From assembly GCA_910591455.2 (NCBI GenBank), contig OU342808.1, forward strand, positions 16,699,121 through 16,763,120: a DNA stretch of 64,000 nucleotides. The letters are read 5' to 3'. The stretch comes from Pholis gunnellus (lineage: Eukaryota > Chordata > Actinopteri > Perciformes > Pholidae). The notes under the pieces were generated by a model. That model saw only the letters and a list, made by a program, of their open reading frames with translations, had not been told where the DNA came from and ran no database searches. This document shows positions 39,801-52,724 of the stretch, in pieces (the stretch's first letter is position 1; each line of letters begins with the position of its first letter). A program made the position numbers and the translations under genes.

Positions 39801-42800
39801 GCTTCTCTCCCAATCAGCGTTCTTCTTCTCCACCTTCTCCTGGTAGAGGTCCAGGATTCTCCTCAGAGTGTTCATCTTGCTCTGGTGGTTTGATCTGATC
39901 CTCTGCACGGTCCACTCCTGATCTCACACAATAACATTTGCGTCACCGTTGCAGTGTGTCGGGGGCCTCTTTTTCTCACACGTACCCCTCCTCACCTGGT
40001 TCTCTCGTGCTGTGGCCTGACAAATCTCCTCCAGCTCCTGCAACTTTTCCAGGTGTCTTCTCTTCAGTGCCTCCATGTCCTCGGCTATCTGTTATGAGGT
40101 TTGTAGTACACACACACACACACCTCACATACATAAAATAACATCCTGGTAGCGTTGTGTAAACTAAGCTAATGCCTTCCAGGGCCACACCAGCAGCATC
40201 AAGGCAGCCATGTGAGTGTGAAGAAAGAACACAACACAGTGTCTGACAGTGACTTCATTGTGTGTCGGCATGCCCTCTCACTGAACAACTGGACACAGCT
40301 CTAAGTCACATGTCTGAATAAAATCCCTGTTTCATAAGAGTTTTGGAGTCATCTGTTTTGTTTATTTTATAAAAATACAGCTTGTTCTGTGCTGGTTATT
40401 TTACCTGAGTGATGCAGAGCTCAGCTGACTCGTAGGGGATGTAGATTTTGACATCTTGTGACCTCTCGGCATCTGCAGTCTGATCTGCATCACTGCTAGC
40501 TGACAGCTGAGATTCTAATGAGCCTGCAAGAATAACATGCTGTAAATCTCCATTCAGTTCAGAGCATAAAACGATAGCCACCATCACTTTGTACCTTTTT
40601 GTAATAAGGGTACAAATCATATACGTAAGTAATGCTTAACTAATGCATGACTCTAATGCAGGTTTTATCATGGATTCCTGCTGCTCACCAACGATGGAGT
40701 CACGATGACTTTATGTGACAAGATCAACTGAGGAATGTTAATTTACTTTATACATTAACTGATGGTTGATTGATTAATTGTAAATTAGCTGTTTTCCAGT
40801 TACATAAAAGTCCATTTCAGACCTGTGCATTAGCTCTGCCTCTCTGAAAGCAGAACAGCACATGTTCTCATTGAAACCGAAGCTTTTTTTCCAACACATT
40901 TTCCTGTAATTTGTCAGTTTGCACCTGCTAGATGATTTAGGTTTTAGTGTATCACTATCTACCATGCTTAAGTCCACTTCTTTCAACAACAAATCATTAT
41001 GATAATTAGAACTGCATCAACTCATGTTCCACCCCCTAGGTTGTAAATGTGACATGAATATCATTGGGTTATGCAGCAACATGTCTGTTTGCATCTAACA
41101 ACAAGTTTGACTGACAAGAAAATAGTTTGATATGTCTGAGAAGTAGGTTCTGTTCTGCTTTCAGAGAGGATCTATGGTATGAAATGAATTATTATGTTCG
41201 TAGCATTCAGCTGATTTGGTCACATATGAATCATTTTTTGAAGTAACTGATTGAACATTTCTTGATGACCTCTAAAATGTGTACTAATCACTTAAAGGCT
41301 CAGTGACTTTATCATTTGTTAATCATGTTAAACAGGAATTCATGATAAATCCTGCATTGAAACGTCACGAGTCGTGCATTAGTTAAGCATTACTTAAGTA
41401 TAGGATTTGTACCCTTATCATAAAGTTACCGTGATAGGCAACAGTAGCAAGCTTTACTTCTCTGAGCTCCACAGTTTCTATGTAACTGCAGTATCTTTCT
41501 CCCCTCCCCTCCTAACCCCATCATCATCATTCCTCTCCTCTAGCACCCCACCCTCTCCTTCACACACAAACACTTTGTGAGGATACTCATGCACATAATG
41601 CATTCCCTAGCCCCTTACCCTAACCTTCACCATCACAACTAAATGTCTAACCCCAACCCTTACATTAACCCACCTAATTCTAACCTGAACAATAAAAAAG
41701 TCTGAATCCTCAAACAGGCCTTTGTAGAAGTGAGGACCGGCCAAACTGTCCACACTTTCCAAAAAATGTTCTCACTCTGAAGGTCTCAAACTTAAATGGC
41801 TCCTCACAAAGATATATGTCCACACACATACACTCCCACTGCTCCTCCACGGTTCTTCATCATTTCACAGCACCTTGGTTGACCTCTCGTCCACGGTGTT
41901 TTCTGTGGTTTCCACCGATCCAGCATCTGAACGCATCCCATCTCTTCATCCACAGAGTTTTGTGATGAAAGACAGCTTTAACAACGGAGCAAATGTTGGG
42001 GGGCAGTTGGAAACAACTTGGGCAGTGCAGTAATAGTCACAGAAAAGAAGGGGAGGGTAACAGCAAGTTTTATAACATATTCTTCTATTGCCTAAATATG
42101 TTGCGATGTAGGGAATGTGCTGAGGGATATAACAGTATTTTAAAATTGCACATGTAACTAAAGAGAACTTCAAATATTCAATTACATAATCATAATGGTG
42201 TACAGATGAATGTCAAACGCTGGAGCTCATAAATCCCCCCTCCAGCTCTGTGTTTGTGAATCTGTGCAATCTGTTCTGTTTATAATGCATTTATCATTTA
42301 TTTCACTTACGTGGATGCAGTTTTGGGGAAAATAAAACACTTAAATCTCAGTTAAAGCATTTACATTTTATTTATGATATTTAAACAATGTTTTACATCT
42401 TTATGATGATAATGAGTGATTAGCGTGCAGTTTATTGTCTGTTCACATTTCTCAATATTGCACTCAAAATATTTCAATAATTGTTCATTTTCTAGTTAAC
42501 TAAGTAGTTAGTCGCTGTTTATTTTCGTTTTCATGTTAATTCAGGTTTTTCTAAAATATTGAGACATTCCATAAAATGCCACGCCTCTGAATATTTCAAC
42601 ACTGTTGTCTCTTACATTCCCCTCCCACCCGCTCCCCTCTTTGTTTCCTCATACAGGAATGTGGGCGTGCCGTCAAGCTGCTACTTTCTTCCCAGAAACA
42701 CCTTTTAGCAGAGAAACAGAAATTGTGTCAGCAATTACAAAGGAAGGTTGGTGGGATAAAAAAACAAACAACACTTGAGTTACTGTATCTGTTTGGTTTG

Positions 42801-43923
42801 GTTAGGGGTTAAAGTGCAAAGGTTAAAGGTTGCTACAGTTAACTATTGTTTAAACCTCTGTGATTGCGTTTGTGGGGTGAGGGTTGTCTACTGGTCTGAC
42901 CTGCTGTGTTGTCCTCGTACTGGTCAAACTGTGTGTTATGAATTATTGGACATGGCGTCTCATCCTTCAGCTCTGGTATGCTGCCCGGTAAATCCTCCAG
43001 CACCTGCGCTGTGACAGGGACCCGTCCAGGCCGAGAGGACAACTCAAGATCTTCAGGGCAGCTAGACCTGTCAGTTGTCTCCCAGGCGTCTGAGAAAGAA
43101 ATGACCAGGCAGATGGTATGCGTGATGTAAAGAGGACATTTAGATATGCAAAACATGCAGACAGACAGAGAAATGAGGGACGGGTATAACCTACCACATA
43201 AAAAGTCTTGATGCATGGGGTACATTAAGATATAACAGTATGGATGGATGTAGATTTAGATGACCAGTTAAGATTAAATGCTAAAAATAAGTTGCAGCAG
43301 GAGAACATACTGTACATCTTTCAACCAACAACAACATCTGGATAGAAGATGGTGGCGCTTACATTTACATAATGCGTACTTGAGGCCAATTTTTATATAT
43401 CTCATACAACCCGTAGACCTCTGCACACAAAACATTCTGCAATGCATTTCTGCAACAGCTATAGAGGGACACTAGCTGTTTTTCTACTGGCAGTAAAGAT
43501 AAGTGTGCATACGCCGGTCTGTTAGTATACTGTGCACTTTCAAGTCTGGTTCTAGTGGACCCTGCTGGCCTTCATGTCCAGATCTCCAGCCAGACCCTGC
43601 CAGGAACAATGTGTTTGTTCTGATAAACTCACTGCTCTGCTGTTTTACAACGGAGGCAGCCGAGCAGCTGAAATATTTAAACCTCGTCTAACACCTCTAA
43701 CACATTTATCACTCAGAACAGCTTCTTCTTTAACATATAATCTGATGATAAAGATATTAACATCATGCAGATGAATATGCCATTAGAACTTTAGCCGTTT
43801 ACTTGATGTTTTACACTCACGTTGCTTGCCTGCAGGGGCCACAGAATGATGTCTCCCTACTTTCTTTCCCAGGAAGGTCAGTGAATAAGATCCATTCTCA
43901 GCTCCAGACGAGTTCACATACAT
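33812..43923 (-). CDS. C-terminal-motor kinesin of the KCBP/kinesin-C type, 21 coding exons
   Basis: Kinesin-14-type microtubule motor. Exons in transcript order: 43923-43821, 43089-42901, 40523-40405, 40088-39996, 39917-39795, 39499-39407, 39260-39200, 39107-38965, 38701-38516, 38353-38196, 38021-37909, 37701-37595, 37186-37087, 36990-36804, 36518-36338, 36200-35963, 34811-34651, 34538-34434, 34258-34161, 34074-33996, 33862-33812 (2688 nt, 895 aa). Residues 1 to about 140 are unstructured, about 140-520 are mostly coiled coil, and the neck YYNMVEDMKGKIRVFCRIRP leads into the motor. The P-loop GQTGSGKT is near 609-616; switch I is NLESSRSH and switch II DLAGSE. The C-terminal tail (NVENKEIAQLKEVIMKLRSG, then TVEEEDI) resembles the calmodulin-binding tail of plant KCBP, but the plant MyTH4-FERM part is absent. 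An in-frame TAA precedes the ATG. It is not KIFC2 or KIFC3 by motor sequence. Confidence 0.88.
40604..41418. mobile_element. Non-autonomous DNA transposon (TIR element) in kinesin intron
   Basis: The left end (ATAAGGGTACAAATC...TTAACTAATGC...) and right end (...GCATTAGTTAAG...GATTTGTACCCTTAT) are imperfect inverted repeats of about 77-86 bp that enclose roughly 650 bp without coding capacity. This is the structure of a MITE. I could not define a convincing target-site duplication. It lies in the 2.4-kb intron between the kinesin exons at 40523 and 42901. Confidence 0.8.
41560..41835. repeat. Teleost interspersed repeat with CCTAACCC-like units
   Basis: The stretch contains CCCCTTACCCTAACCTTCAC, repeated 'taacccc' units and GAAGTGAGGACCGGCCAAAC. 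From memory this resembles a widespread fish repeat. No coding potential and no clear ends. Confidence 0.4.
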
Positions 43924-44850
43924 TGTGTAAATAACTGAGTTGGCTGTTTTTGTTTATGGTCTTTGTAGTTGATAATATGCAACTGGATCGTCCAAAATCT
44001 GCAGAGAAAGGAGGGTTAAAATAACTTTAAAGCCACAAAGAGCCTTGAAAGATGAAAAAGTTGTAATTTATATCCAATTTAATATCCTAAAATATTTTAA
44101 TCTCCATTATGAACTCTTGTTCAACGCTCAAACTATTTGCAGATGTCGAGAAGCTGACGCAACAGATTCACTCAGGGAGTGTAATCCCTTTGTCAGCCTC
44201 TCCAAGTGACTATAAAGTACAAACTTCTCAACAGGAAAAAATAGAAAATCCCAGCGTTTGAGTCAATTTTACTGTAATTACAAAATGAAATTGATGACAA
44301 AAATCCAAACCATGCATATGATTTCATCAGAAAACCCAATAACATCCAAGAAAGTAGAAAACATGACACAACTGGACAAAAATAATAAAGAAGGCTTGAT
44401 AATGAAATGTCTACCTGGTCTGAGAGCAGATCAGATCCCTTCAGTAGGATTCAGTGCAGTTTGAGTGCTGCTACTGACCAGGAACGCAAAGAACGCATCG
44501 ATCCTGATCTCTATGGGGAACCAAACTCTCAACAGTCATTAAATATTTAACCTGCAGAGATGGAGTTTCACCATGCACTGGCTTAAACGCCACAGAGTGT
44601 GCTGGTCAAAGGATGCCCCAAACAGTCCTCAGGTTTCCTGTGTGTAAGATACAGATTGTAACTGGATGATGTCTCACATTCAAAGACACAGATATAGTTC
44701 ATACACACACTCACTTAATTCGGTCTCTCTTGTTTTTGTTTGTTTTCCTGGAGACTGCACACTTACCTCACTTGTTATAGCATAAGAGAATTCGGTGGTG
44801 AAAAGGAATGGAATAGGTCACGTACATCCAAGTGAAACTCAGTGAGGAGA
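43821..44850 (-). promoter_or_regulatory. Kinesin 5' UTR exons and promoter region
   Basis: The coding exon probably begins at an acceptor near 43998 (CTCTGCAG), giving about 75 nt of 5' UTR before the ATG. A strong minus-strand donor (CAAGTGAG|GTAAGT) ends near 44767 and fits a non-coding first exon upstream of it. The transcription start itself cannot be placed. Confidence 0.45.
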
Positions 44851-46033
44851 ATCTGGAAGTTATCTCTGCATGTTTGTTGTGATGAAGAGAACATCGGATG
44901 ATTGGTTCTATAGAAATTATGTATTTGCCATGGATCGTAACTATACATTAAGTTAAATACAAATTTGGATTACCTGTACTTTATATGAGTATTTTCCATC
45001 TAATGTTATACTTATGATGCCACTTTAATGAAAATACATCTTTACCTCATACTCCCCCCCCCCCCCCCCCCCCCCCCCCCACAACAGAAATGATATCAAC
45101 AGAAAAAAGGATGTCTTTCAGCACAGAGAGGATTTTTTATGGATGTCATCAAGGGCCTGTGCAGTCTTGATTATTTAGACTCTCATGTGGTGTAATGACA
45201 AAGTATGACTGGGCTCAAGCGATACAGTCATCAATCAGATGCATCATTTATCCAGCATGAACGCATTACCTTCTGCCGAGGCACGCAGTGAGCAGGTAGC
45301 GCCAGGTCCTGATGTGCTGCCATGACAACATGCCACACCTTAAAGCAACTCATTACCCAATTGAACCAAAGGCCGACTTTTCTTGAGAAATGTTAAGGTG
45401 GTCTTTGCTCAGTCACTGCTGCAGGTCAAGCTGATATGCACAGGGATACAGATCAACACACAGTGGGGCTTGGATTCATTGGATGAGGTTTAAAGTAACC
45501 TGATAGGCTTACACTTGAGAGATAACAGCAGGAATGTCATTCTGTCTTCTGGCAAATGAAACAGCAATAACATCAAACTTTCCGGACCCTCTGCATTCCA
45601 GCAGTGAAGACATAACGTGTGGAGCCAGTGTATGTGTGTATAGAGCCCTGAACACCACACAAATAAAGTGTTATGCTACTGGCCTGCCATCTACACATCA
45701 ATAGAAGCAAATGGGCCACAGGTAACGTTACTGAGTGACTCAAATGTAACAACAAAATCACAGATCACTTAAGAAGCGGCAATAATAAAAACGTCAAATC
45801 AAACATTTTAATAAACCGAATTTCCCGTGTAGAAGTATATTAAGGACATGGCATTGAAACCCCATTACGTACGTACAAGAAAACGGAGTGACTGTTTTTA
45901 AATCTGCTGGAGAAACGTATCTTTACGCACAGCGCTGCGCTCTGATGTGGCAGACAGCGGTTCAATCCAATGGCAGCTGTGGAGGGGAGTATGGGCTGGA
46001 CCCGTTAGGCTACTAGGTGTGGTTTATCATGAG
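43999..46033. other. Divergent spacer between the kinesin and anxa1 copy 1
   Basis: The two genes are transcribed away from each other here. No coding exon was found. The left part should hold the kinesin promoter. From 45021 on it is the left end of the annexin-containing segmental duplication and includes a 27-bp poly-C run. The stretch 45622-45955 has no counterpart in copy 2. Confidence 0.55.
45054..45080 (+). repeat. Poly-C tract (27 C)
   Basis: Uninterrupted C run within the first 60 bp of unit A of the annexin duplication. Unit B has a short, mixed sequence at the same point. Confidence 0.95.
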
Positions 46034-46040
46034 TATAAAT
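46034..46040 (+). promoter_or_regulatory. TATA box of anxa1 copy 1
   Basis: TATAAAT in the conserved context TTTATCATGAGTATAAATA. It is followed after about 25-30 bp by a probable non-coding exon 1 that ends at a donor (ACACACG|GTAAGACT) at 46110. The same arrangement is found in copy 2. Confidence 0.75.
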
Positions 46041-46676
46041 ACACTCTTTCTGCCGCTACAACGCCCCTGGATTCTCACTAAGACAAACTTCTTCCCTCTA
46101 AGAACACACGGTAAGACTTTTTCCTTCGATAAAAAAAATCTTAAATCTGTTCTCCAGCTGTTCCAGCTGAGGTTGCTGAAGTTTTGTACGAGATGTGATG
46201 CATTTAAATCCCCTCTCCTTGAAGACATTGATGCGACATATAAGGGTGTGGTTGGGAAAACGGAAGCGATAATTTTATGATTTCCACATTTGACGCAAGA
46301 AGTGTTCATCTAATTAATTACGAGGCACAGTTGTTACTCTATATCAATATTAAACCACATCGAAAGTAACTGGATCTATCTCAATACAATGTATAATGTA
46401 TCGGAGTTAGCGTTGGTGTGGCTAGGCACTGGCAGTCTCCACATTATGGAAAACCACATTATAAACCTACAGTAAATATGCAGAGGCGTGTTCTCTCCCG
46501 GATTGGATGAGGGGAAAACAAACATGAGTCTGCTAACAAGTTTAATCGATAAGATCTTTACTATAAAACCAATACAAGAGTAATACTTTCATCATTGAAT
46601 ACTATCTATGATCAGTGGACTTTGTTTCATCAAATCTTTTCTTCTCTCCCTACAGACAGACTCCAGTAATCCCACT

Positions 46677-48154
46677 ATGTCTTTCATCCAAGAGTTCATG
46701 CAGCAGACGGTCTATATGGGCATGCCCGATGACTCAGTACGTAATTATGTGGTCCTGTTCCAGTTGCTCTGGCCAACAGCCCTGCTTTTTTTCCTTCTTT
46801 TTTTTTTATCTTCCTGTGGTGGTGGAACATTTTTGTCAGGCAGTTTAGAGCAAGCAAAAGAGAAAGAAGTGTTGAGTGTAGCGAAGGGAAAAGAAGGAGT
46901 GAGTGGGAAGTTGAAAGGTTGAAGAAGGGAAGGAAAAGGAGTGGAGCAGAGCAGAAAGATAAGAGTTATTAAAGTGAAAGGGAGCCTGGACTATAAAGAT
47001 TATATGCAATGAGAAAGATGAGCATTCTTGTAAGAGTGTGACTCATTGTACCAGCAATCTGCGCCCCTCCCTTTATAAACTCTGCAAACACAACAGAATT
47101 CTACTTCTGCTTTCCCTGGCTTCTTAAAGTGAACTACGGGGAAGTTGCACGAGATCATCATGAATGATTTCGTCTGTGCTCTCAAACTCTCCTGTCGTTA
47201 TTCGGCGGGTTTATAAAACCTGTCAAAAATGATCTTGTTTTATATCTTTTGTATGTCTTATGTGAAGGATAGATTCAGCAATGTGTAAGGGGAGAACAAT
47301 GTAGTTTGACCTCTTTTTAAAGAGCATGTTTGCAACAAAGGAATTAGAAAAATGCGTGTTTGCAAACGACCTCATGCACACCACTTGGTAGTAGAAGTAT
47401 TTACCGAACACACAATAATCTGTGTTGTGTCTTTCAGCTCCTAAAGAAGGAGGGAACGGTGACTGCAGCACCCAATTTCAGCCCCAATGGAGATGCAGCA
47501 GTCTTGGAGAAGGCCATCAAGGCAAAAGGTGAACTTAATGTGCACACAGGGAAGCTTTGGTGTGTGTGTGTCAACGTGTCTCGGCATTGGAAAATGTGTC
47601 TGTGCTAGAAGTACAACATGCTGGCCTCTAATGTAAGAACTTTAACATCCTCTGCTGGCCATCATGCACCATTACAGTGTAATGTCTGTTGTAGAACGTT
47701 TTTTTTTTTTATCTATTAGTGCAAACTAAAGTCTCCACCTACTTGTATATCTGTCTCTGTCATACAGATGCAGAATAATACAAATGGAGATTTTACTTAA
47801 CAACATATTCTTTGTGCAGGTGTGGATGAGAACACCATAATTGAAATCCTGGTGAAAAGGAGTAACGACCAGAGACAGAAGATCAAAGAAGCTTACCAGC
47901 AAGCCAGCGGCAAGGTTATTACATTTAAATAAAGACTTTGACAGCTAGAAAGTAGATGTTGTTCCAAAGTACATGCAATGTGCACACAAACATGATCACA
48001 TGCTCTCAAACATTGCATTTGCTCATCGGTTATCCTATAGTCTCTGGAATCAGCACTGAAGAATGCTCTGAAGGGAGATCTGGAGGAAGTGGTGTTGGCT
48101 CTCCTGAAAACACCGGCCCAGTACGATGCTTACCTGCTGAAAATGGCAATGAAG

Positions 48155-48191
<37 letters not shown>

Positions 48192-50613
48192 AATACAAAC
48201 AGCCATAAAAGGAACACTGATATAAATGTATAAATGACTGTAATGCTCATAAACTAAGCTCATTTGAGGTGAATGTCGTGGCCTCACCATCATCTGCTAT
48301 TTTTGGTGCATTTAATAGCATCCACCCACTTCCACATATTATTCATGTATTGTTTTCTTAACAGGAGGGTCAAAGGTGTGTTTTGTTTGAATGTGGCCAG
48401 TGAAGAATAAGGAGTCTCTCTCTGTATTGATCTATATATGCATGCATCCCATTCTCAGGGTCTGGGCACAGAGGAGGAGGTCCTTATAGAGATTTTGGCT
48501 TCCAGAAACAACTCTGAGATCCTGGATATAAAGAAGGCCTACAAAGAAGGTGCGTGGTGACAAATTTTAAGTAACATTCTCAATCAAGCTAGTGTTCGAA
48601 AATAAAAGTGATAGCACATGTGACAGTGGAAAATGACAAGCTTTTTAATATGGGAGGAGGATTAAACATTTCAAAAAAGCACTTGATGAAAGCTGACATT
48701 TTTAACATAATTTCATATCCTCAATGTTAATATTGTGATTTCTTGATTAAGATTACAAGAAGGACCTGGAGACTGACATCAAGAGTGACACTAGTGGAGA
48801 TTTCAGGGTTGCCCTCCTTGAACTCTGCAAGGTACGTACGTGTGTGTCCACACTTTCTTTCTAATGTCGTGTGTGTTCCATGCTGTAATAGGTTACAGTT
48901 AACTATTAATTCACAACACCAGGATGCATTAAGTTCTGAGGCAACATAACACTCCCTACTGTAGCTGCTACGGTGACAGTGAATTGTAAAATAAATAAAC
49001 AAACTTACTCCCTTGATACACACTCTCATGCTAACACAACACAATTAACATTAGGCCTTTTAATGGCTGTTTCTTTGGACATCTTGCACAGCACAAACTC
49101 AATATGCTAAACATCCATTACATTTTAAATAAAGTCAATAGCTACATTTTGATAAAATGATGGGGAAACTGTCTGCTTTAAACAGCCTGGCGGGTCAGTT
49201 AGTCTCATATTTAACCTTTTTCTTCTGTATTTTGAAGCCTGTTAATTGTCTCCATTATCAATAGAATATATCACTATTCATTTAACAACTTTTACCTCAT
49301 ATTGCTGTTGCCTTTACAACTTTTTGTTTAGTGTTAACAAATGTAGAAAACGATGTTGTTGTAATGTTAAGACTGAAATAAGACACCCAGCTCATATTTT
49401 ATGCTACAAAGATGCTGCCTATGACAATTGATTTCATACTACACAATCCCATCCTAAGGCTTTCACAGCACTACATTTGCAATAGATCTTTGATAAAAGA
49501 AAGCAACAGAGTCTCACAGCAAACTGACGTACATGAAGTGTAACGCCGAGGCCATTGTTGAGGTCACCTTCTACTGTCTATTGTGTACAGACTACAATTA
49601 GTTTTTCACCAATAAAATCATTTCCTACACATCTTTGTTGTGTTCAGCACTGTGAAGTTGCTCTGCTTTTCTTCATCACAGGCCAGCAGGACTGAAGGAG
49701 TTTGTGATCAGATGGTTGACAGCGATGCCAGGGCTCTGTACGAGGCCGGGGAGGGGAGGAAGGGCAGTAATACCTCCGTCTTCATTGAGGTCCTCATCAG
49801 CAGGAGTGCCCCTCATCTCCGTAAAGGTTAGCTGCCTATAGCTCATGTTCAGTAAAATCTGTTCTTTTACATTTGTCTCTGTCAGATCTAACACTCTTCC
49901 ACTACTTCCCCTCCTTCAGTTTTTGAAAGGTACTCAAAGTACAGCAAAGTGGACATGGCCAAAGTTATCGATCTGGAGATGAAGGGAGATATTGAAAGTT
50001 GTCTCACAGCAGTAGGTAAAGGCACAACCCTCTACGCTAACTTTCATTTATGCAGTGATTTATGCACAGACTTGATTTAAACTTGACCCACTTTTTAAAA
50101 TAACCACAGTAAAGTGTGCTGGAAGCCGGCCTGCGTTCTTTGCTGAGAAGCTCAACTTGGCCATGAAGGTACGGTATAAGTAGGATACTACTCACAAAAC
50201 ATTTCAAAAATAAATGCTGGATTCTATGCCAGCTGTCACAAGGCCTTCCCTGACTGAATGTGTTCTGCCCATCAGGGTAAAGGTACCCGCAAACAAATCC
50301 TGACACGCATCATGGTGAGCCGCTCTGAAATTGACATGAAACGGATCAAGGATGAGTACAAGAAAAACTATGTTACAACACTCTACAAGGATATTCTGGT
50401 GAGCAAACTTCTGATAACAATAAAGCCATGCTACAGTCTGTTTAGATGTCAGAATTGGTCAGGTTTTTATTGATATACATATGGTTTAAAAAAACAACAG
50501 GCAATGGGGAATAGTGCACAGTGTGAAAAAAAGTCCATTTTTCTCTTCTTCAGGATGACACCAAAGGAGACTATGAGAAGATTCTGCTCGCTCTCTGCGG
50601 GAGTGAAAACTAA
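46677..50613 (+). CDS. Annexin A1, tandem copy 1, 11 coding exons
   Basis: Ca2+-dependent phospholipid-binding protein acting at membranes. Exons: 46677-46736, 47438-47528, 47820-47914, 48041-48154, 48459-48549, 48752-48831, 49682-49826, 49920-50015, 50110-50168, 50276-50398, 50554-50613 (1014 nt, 337 aa). The short N-terminal arm MSFIQEFMQQTVYMGMPDDS corresponds to the regulatory N-terminus of ANXA1. Four annexin repeats follow, with AIKAKGVDENTIIEIL (repeat 1), MKGLGTEEEVL with the GxGT Ca2+ loop (repeat 2), DSDARALYEAGE (repeat 3) and MKGKGTRKQILTRIMVSRSE (repeat 4). The C-terminus DDTKGDYEKILLALCGSEN is typical of ANXA1. A non-coding exon lies upstream (to 46110). The gene appears functional. 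Confidence 0.93.
48156..48187. repeat. Short (CA)n repeat, copy 1 only
   Basis: The run follows the anxa1 copy 1 donor at 48155. Copy 2 has no such run at the equivalent site. Confidence 0.9.
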
Positions 50614-51018
50614 TTGCCAATCCATGGGATCAAGGCTCGTACAACTGAAGAGCCAGCAGCCAGCACAGCTGTGGAAAATCACCTATAATCTTTTGACACA
50701 TATTGTGCACCATATGCTCTTGTGGAAAACTGACAAAACTCTCTTTCTTTTTGACTGTCATGACATTTAGAAGATATTAACAGCAATGCGCTCAGATTAA
50801 CATAGAATTGGCGGATATCTCAGTATAGATCTGACAGTAGTATTCTGAACCTATGCTTTGGGTCGGACTTAGCTTTTCACTCATTAGATTGTTATATCTG
50901 GTGTTGGTAGAGAAGCTGAAGTCCGGGATCACAGTGCAGCTAACGGATGTATACAGATCACTATGTGTCAATCATATTCAGCAGCAGGCCTACCCTTGAA
51001 GGAGCTTGGACAACTGCA

Positions 51019-51024
51019 AATAAA
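51019..51024 (+). terminator. anxa1 copy 1 poly(A) signal
   Basis: AATAAA in the context GCAAATAAAAGCTTTTGTAT, about 400 bp after the stop codon. The same context is conserved in copy 2. Confidence 0.75.
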
Positions 51025-52239
51025 AGCTTTTGTATGAAAGCCCATCTGAGTGGTTTTGATTCTTTGCATATGCACATACAGCTCCAGAAAGACATGAACC
51101 AACCAGCTATATGTTGCCAAATATTTACACACTAATAGTATAGAAGTAATAGTATAGAACTTACCATTATATATATATATATATATATATATAATCTTTA
51201 ACACTCCTCATGATGCACAGGCAACCACATATTTTGGCTGAAAATCTATTGCAAAACTTTACAAATTATTTCTTTATTCATTGTATATTGTAATGTCATT
51301 AAGGTTTGACGCTGTCATATAGCTGCTAACAAAGTAATTGTGGAACAAAATCTGTTTATTGCTTGCTGCTGCTGATTAAAGGTATTGTACTATCTCTTCC
51401 TGTTGCTCTTGGGCTAGCCATTTGATGAGGATATCTTTTATTTTTTAGATCGAGACACTCATTTAGAGCATTTGGACCACAGCTCGAGCACCTGTTTAAT
51501 ATGCCTTACTTAGAATTAAATCCACCTGTGATAACACTTTAATGTAAATACATCTTTACCTCATACTTTTATCCCCTACAATCTATATCCCGCCCTCACC
51601 ATATTCCACTGTGGATGGACACAGTGTCACTTTGTCAAATATGGCAACTTCAACATAACAAAATAGTACTAATCAACACGCATGTACTGATAACACAAAA
51701 AAGGACGTCTTTCAGCACAGAGAGGAGCTTTTATGGATGTCATCAAGGGCCTGTGTAGTCTTGATTATTTAGACTCTCCTATGTGGTATAATGATAAAGT
51801 TTGACTGGGCTCAAGCGATGCAGTCATCAATCAGATGTATCATTATCCTGGCTGGTAATCTCAGGAGCATGAACGCATTACCTTCTGCTGCAGCACGTAG
51901 TGAGCAGGTAGCGCCAGGCCCTGGTGTGCTGCCGTGATAAAATGCCACACCTTAAAGAAACTCATTACCTAATGCCGACGCTTCTAGAGAAATATTAAGG
52001 TGGTCTTTGCTCAGTCACTCCTGCAGGTACTGTCGAGCTGATATGCACAGGGATAAAGAACACAGTGGGGCTTGGATTCATTTGATGAGGTTTAAAGTAA
52101 CCTCCTGATAGGCCAACACCTTTGCAAGAGATATAACAGCAGGAATGTCATTCTGTCTTAACTAGCAAATGAAACAGCAATAACATTAAACTTTCCCTTA
52201 TGCTAAGGACCCTCTGCATTCCAGCAGTGAATACATAAC

Positions 52240-52655
52240 ATGTCACGGGATGTGGTGGCGGACCCAAAAGCAGACATGACCAGGGAATACAGAGTGAAAA
52301 CAAAACCGTTTAATGCGAGGTGGACACAAAAGGAAACTTGTCAGGGAACAGCAGGGAAATCCAAGGACGAGAGGGTGAGGGTGAGAACCGGGCAGGACAA
52401 GGCAAGGCAGATAGACCGATCCAAACTGTAGACACAGGAAGACAAAAGGTGAGAACAAGGGAAACAGAACTCAGTAGACAATTACACTGCGCGGCCGAGA
52501 ACGAACAGGATACCGAGGAGGTTGAAACAACAATGATCTGGCAGAGAGCGGATGTGGAACCGGGGTAAACATACTGTTGTGTGATGAGTAGATGGAAGGC
52601 AGCTGGGTTGACTGGGCAGGTGAGTTGAATGAATGTAATCAGGAGGGAGCCGAGA
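52240..52655. mobile_element. Probable transposon-derived insertion in unit B
   Basis: About 415 bp starting TGTCACGGGATGTGGTGGCG have no counterpart in unit A and resemble a common teleost interspersed repeat (GTGGCGGACCCAAAAGCAGA). It ends about 70 bp upstream of the copy 2 TATA box. Its class is not determined. Confidence 0.65.
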
Positions 52656-52724
52656 GCTTCAATCCAAATGCAGCTGTGGAGGTGAGTATGGGCTGGACCC
52701 GTTATAGGTGTGGTTTATCATGAG

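Larger units (their letters stand above)
45021..51193 (+). repeat. Segmental tandem duplication, unit A (anxa1 copy 1)
   Basis: Unit A begins at CACTTTAATGAAAATACATC and matches unit B (from 51535, CACTTTAATGTAAATACATC) through promoter, all exons, introns and 3' UTR, ending at an AT microsatellite in both. Similarity in introns is high enough to align by eye, so the duplication is fairly recent or has been homogenised. Confidence 0.9.

Noticed and set aside
33812..43923. Calling the kinesin KIFC2, because human KIFC2 lies close to MFSD3 on 8q24.3.
   Set aside because: The neck, motor and tail sequences resemble the KCBP/kinesin-C type, not KIFC2, and mfsd3 is separated from it by the annexin block. 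Neighbourhood alone was not enough.
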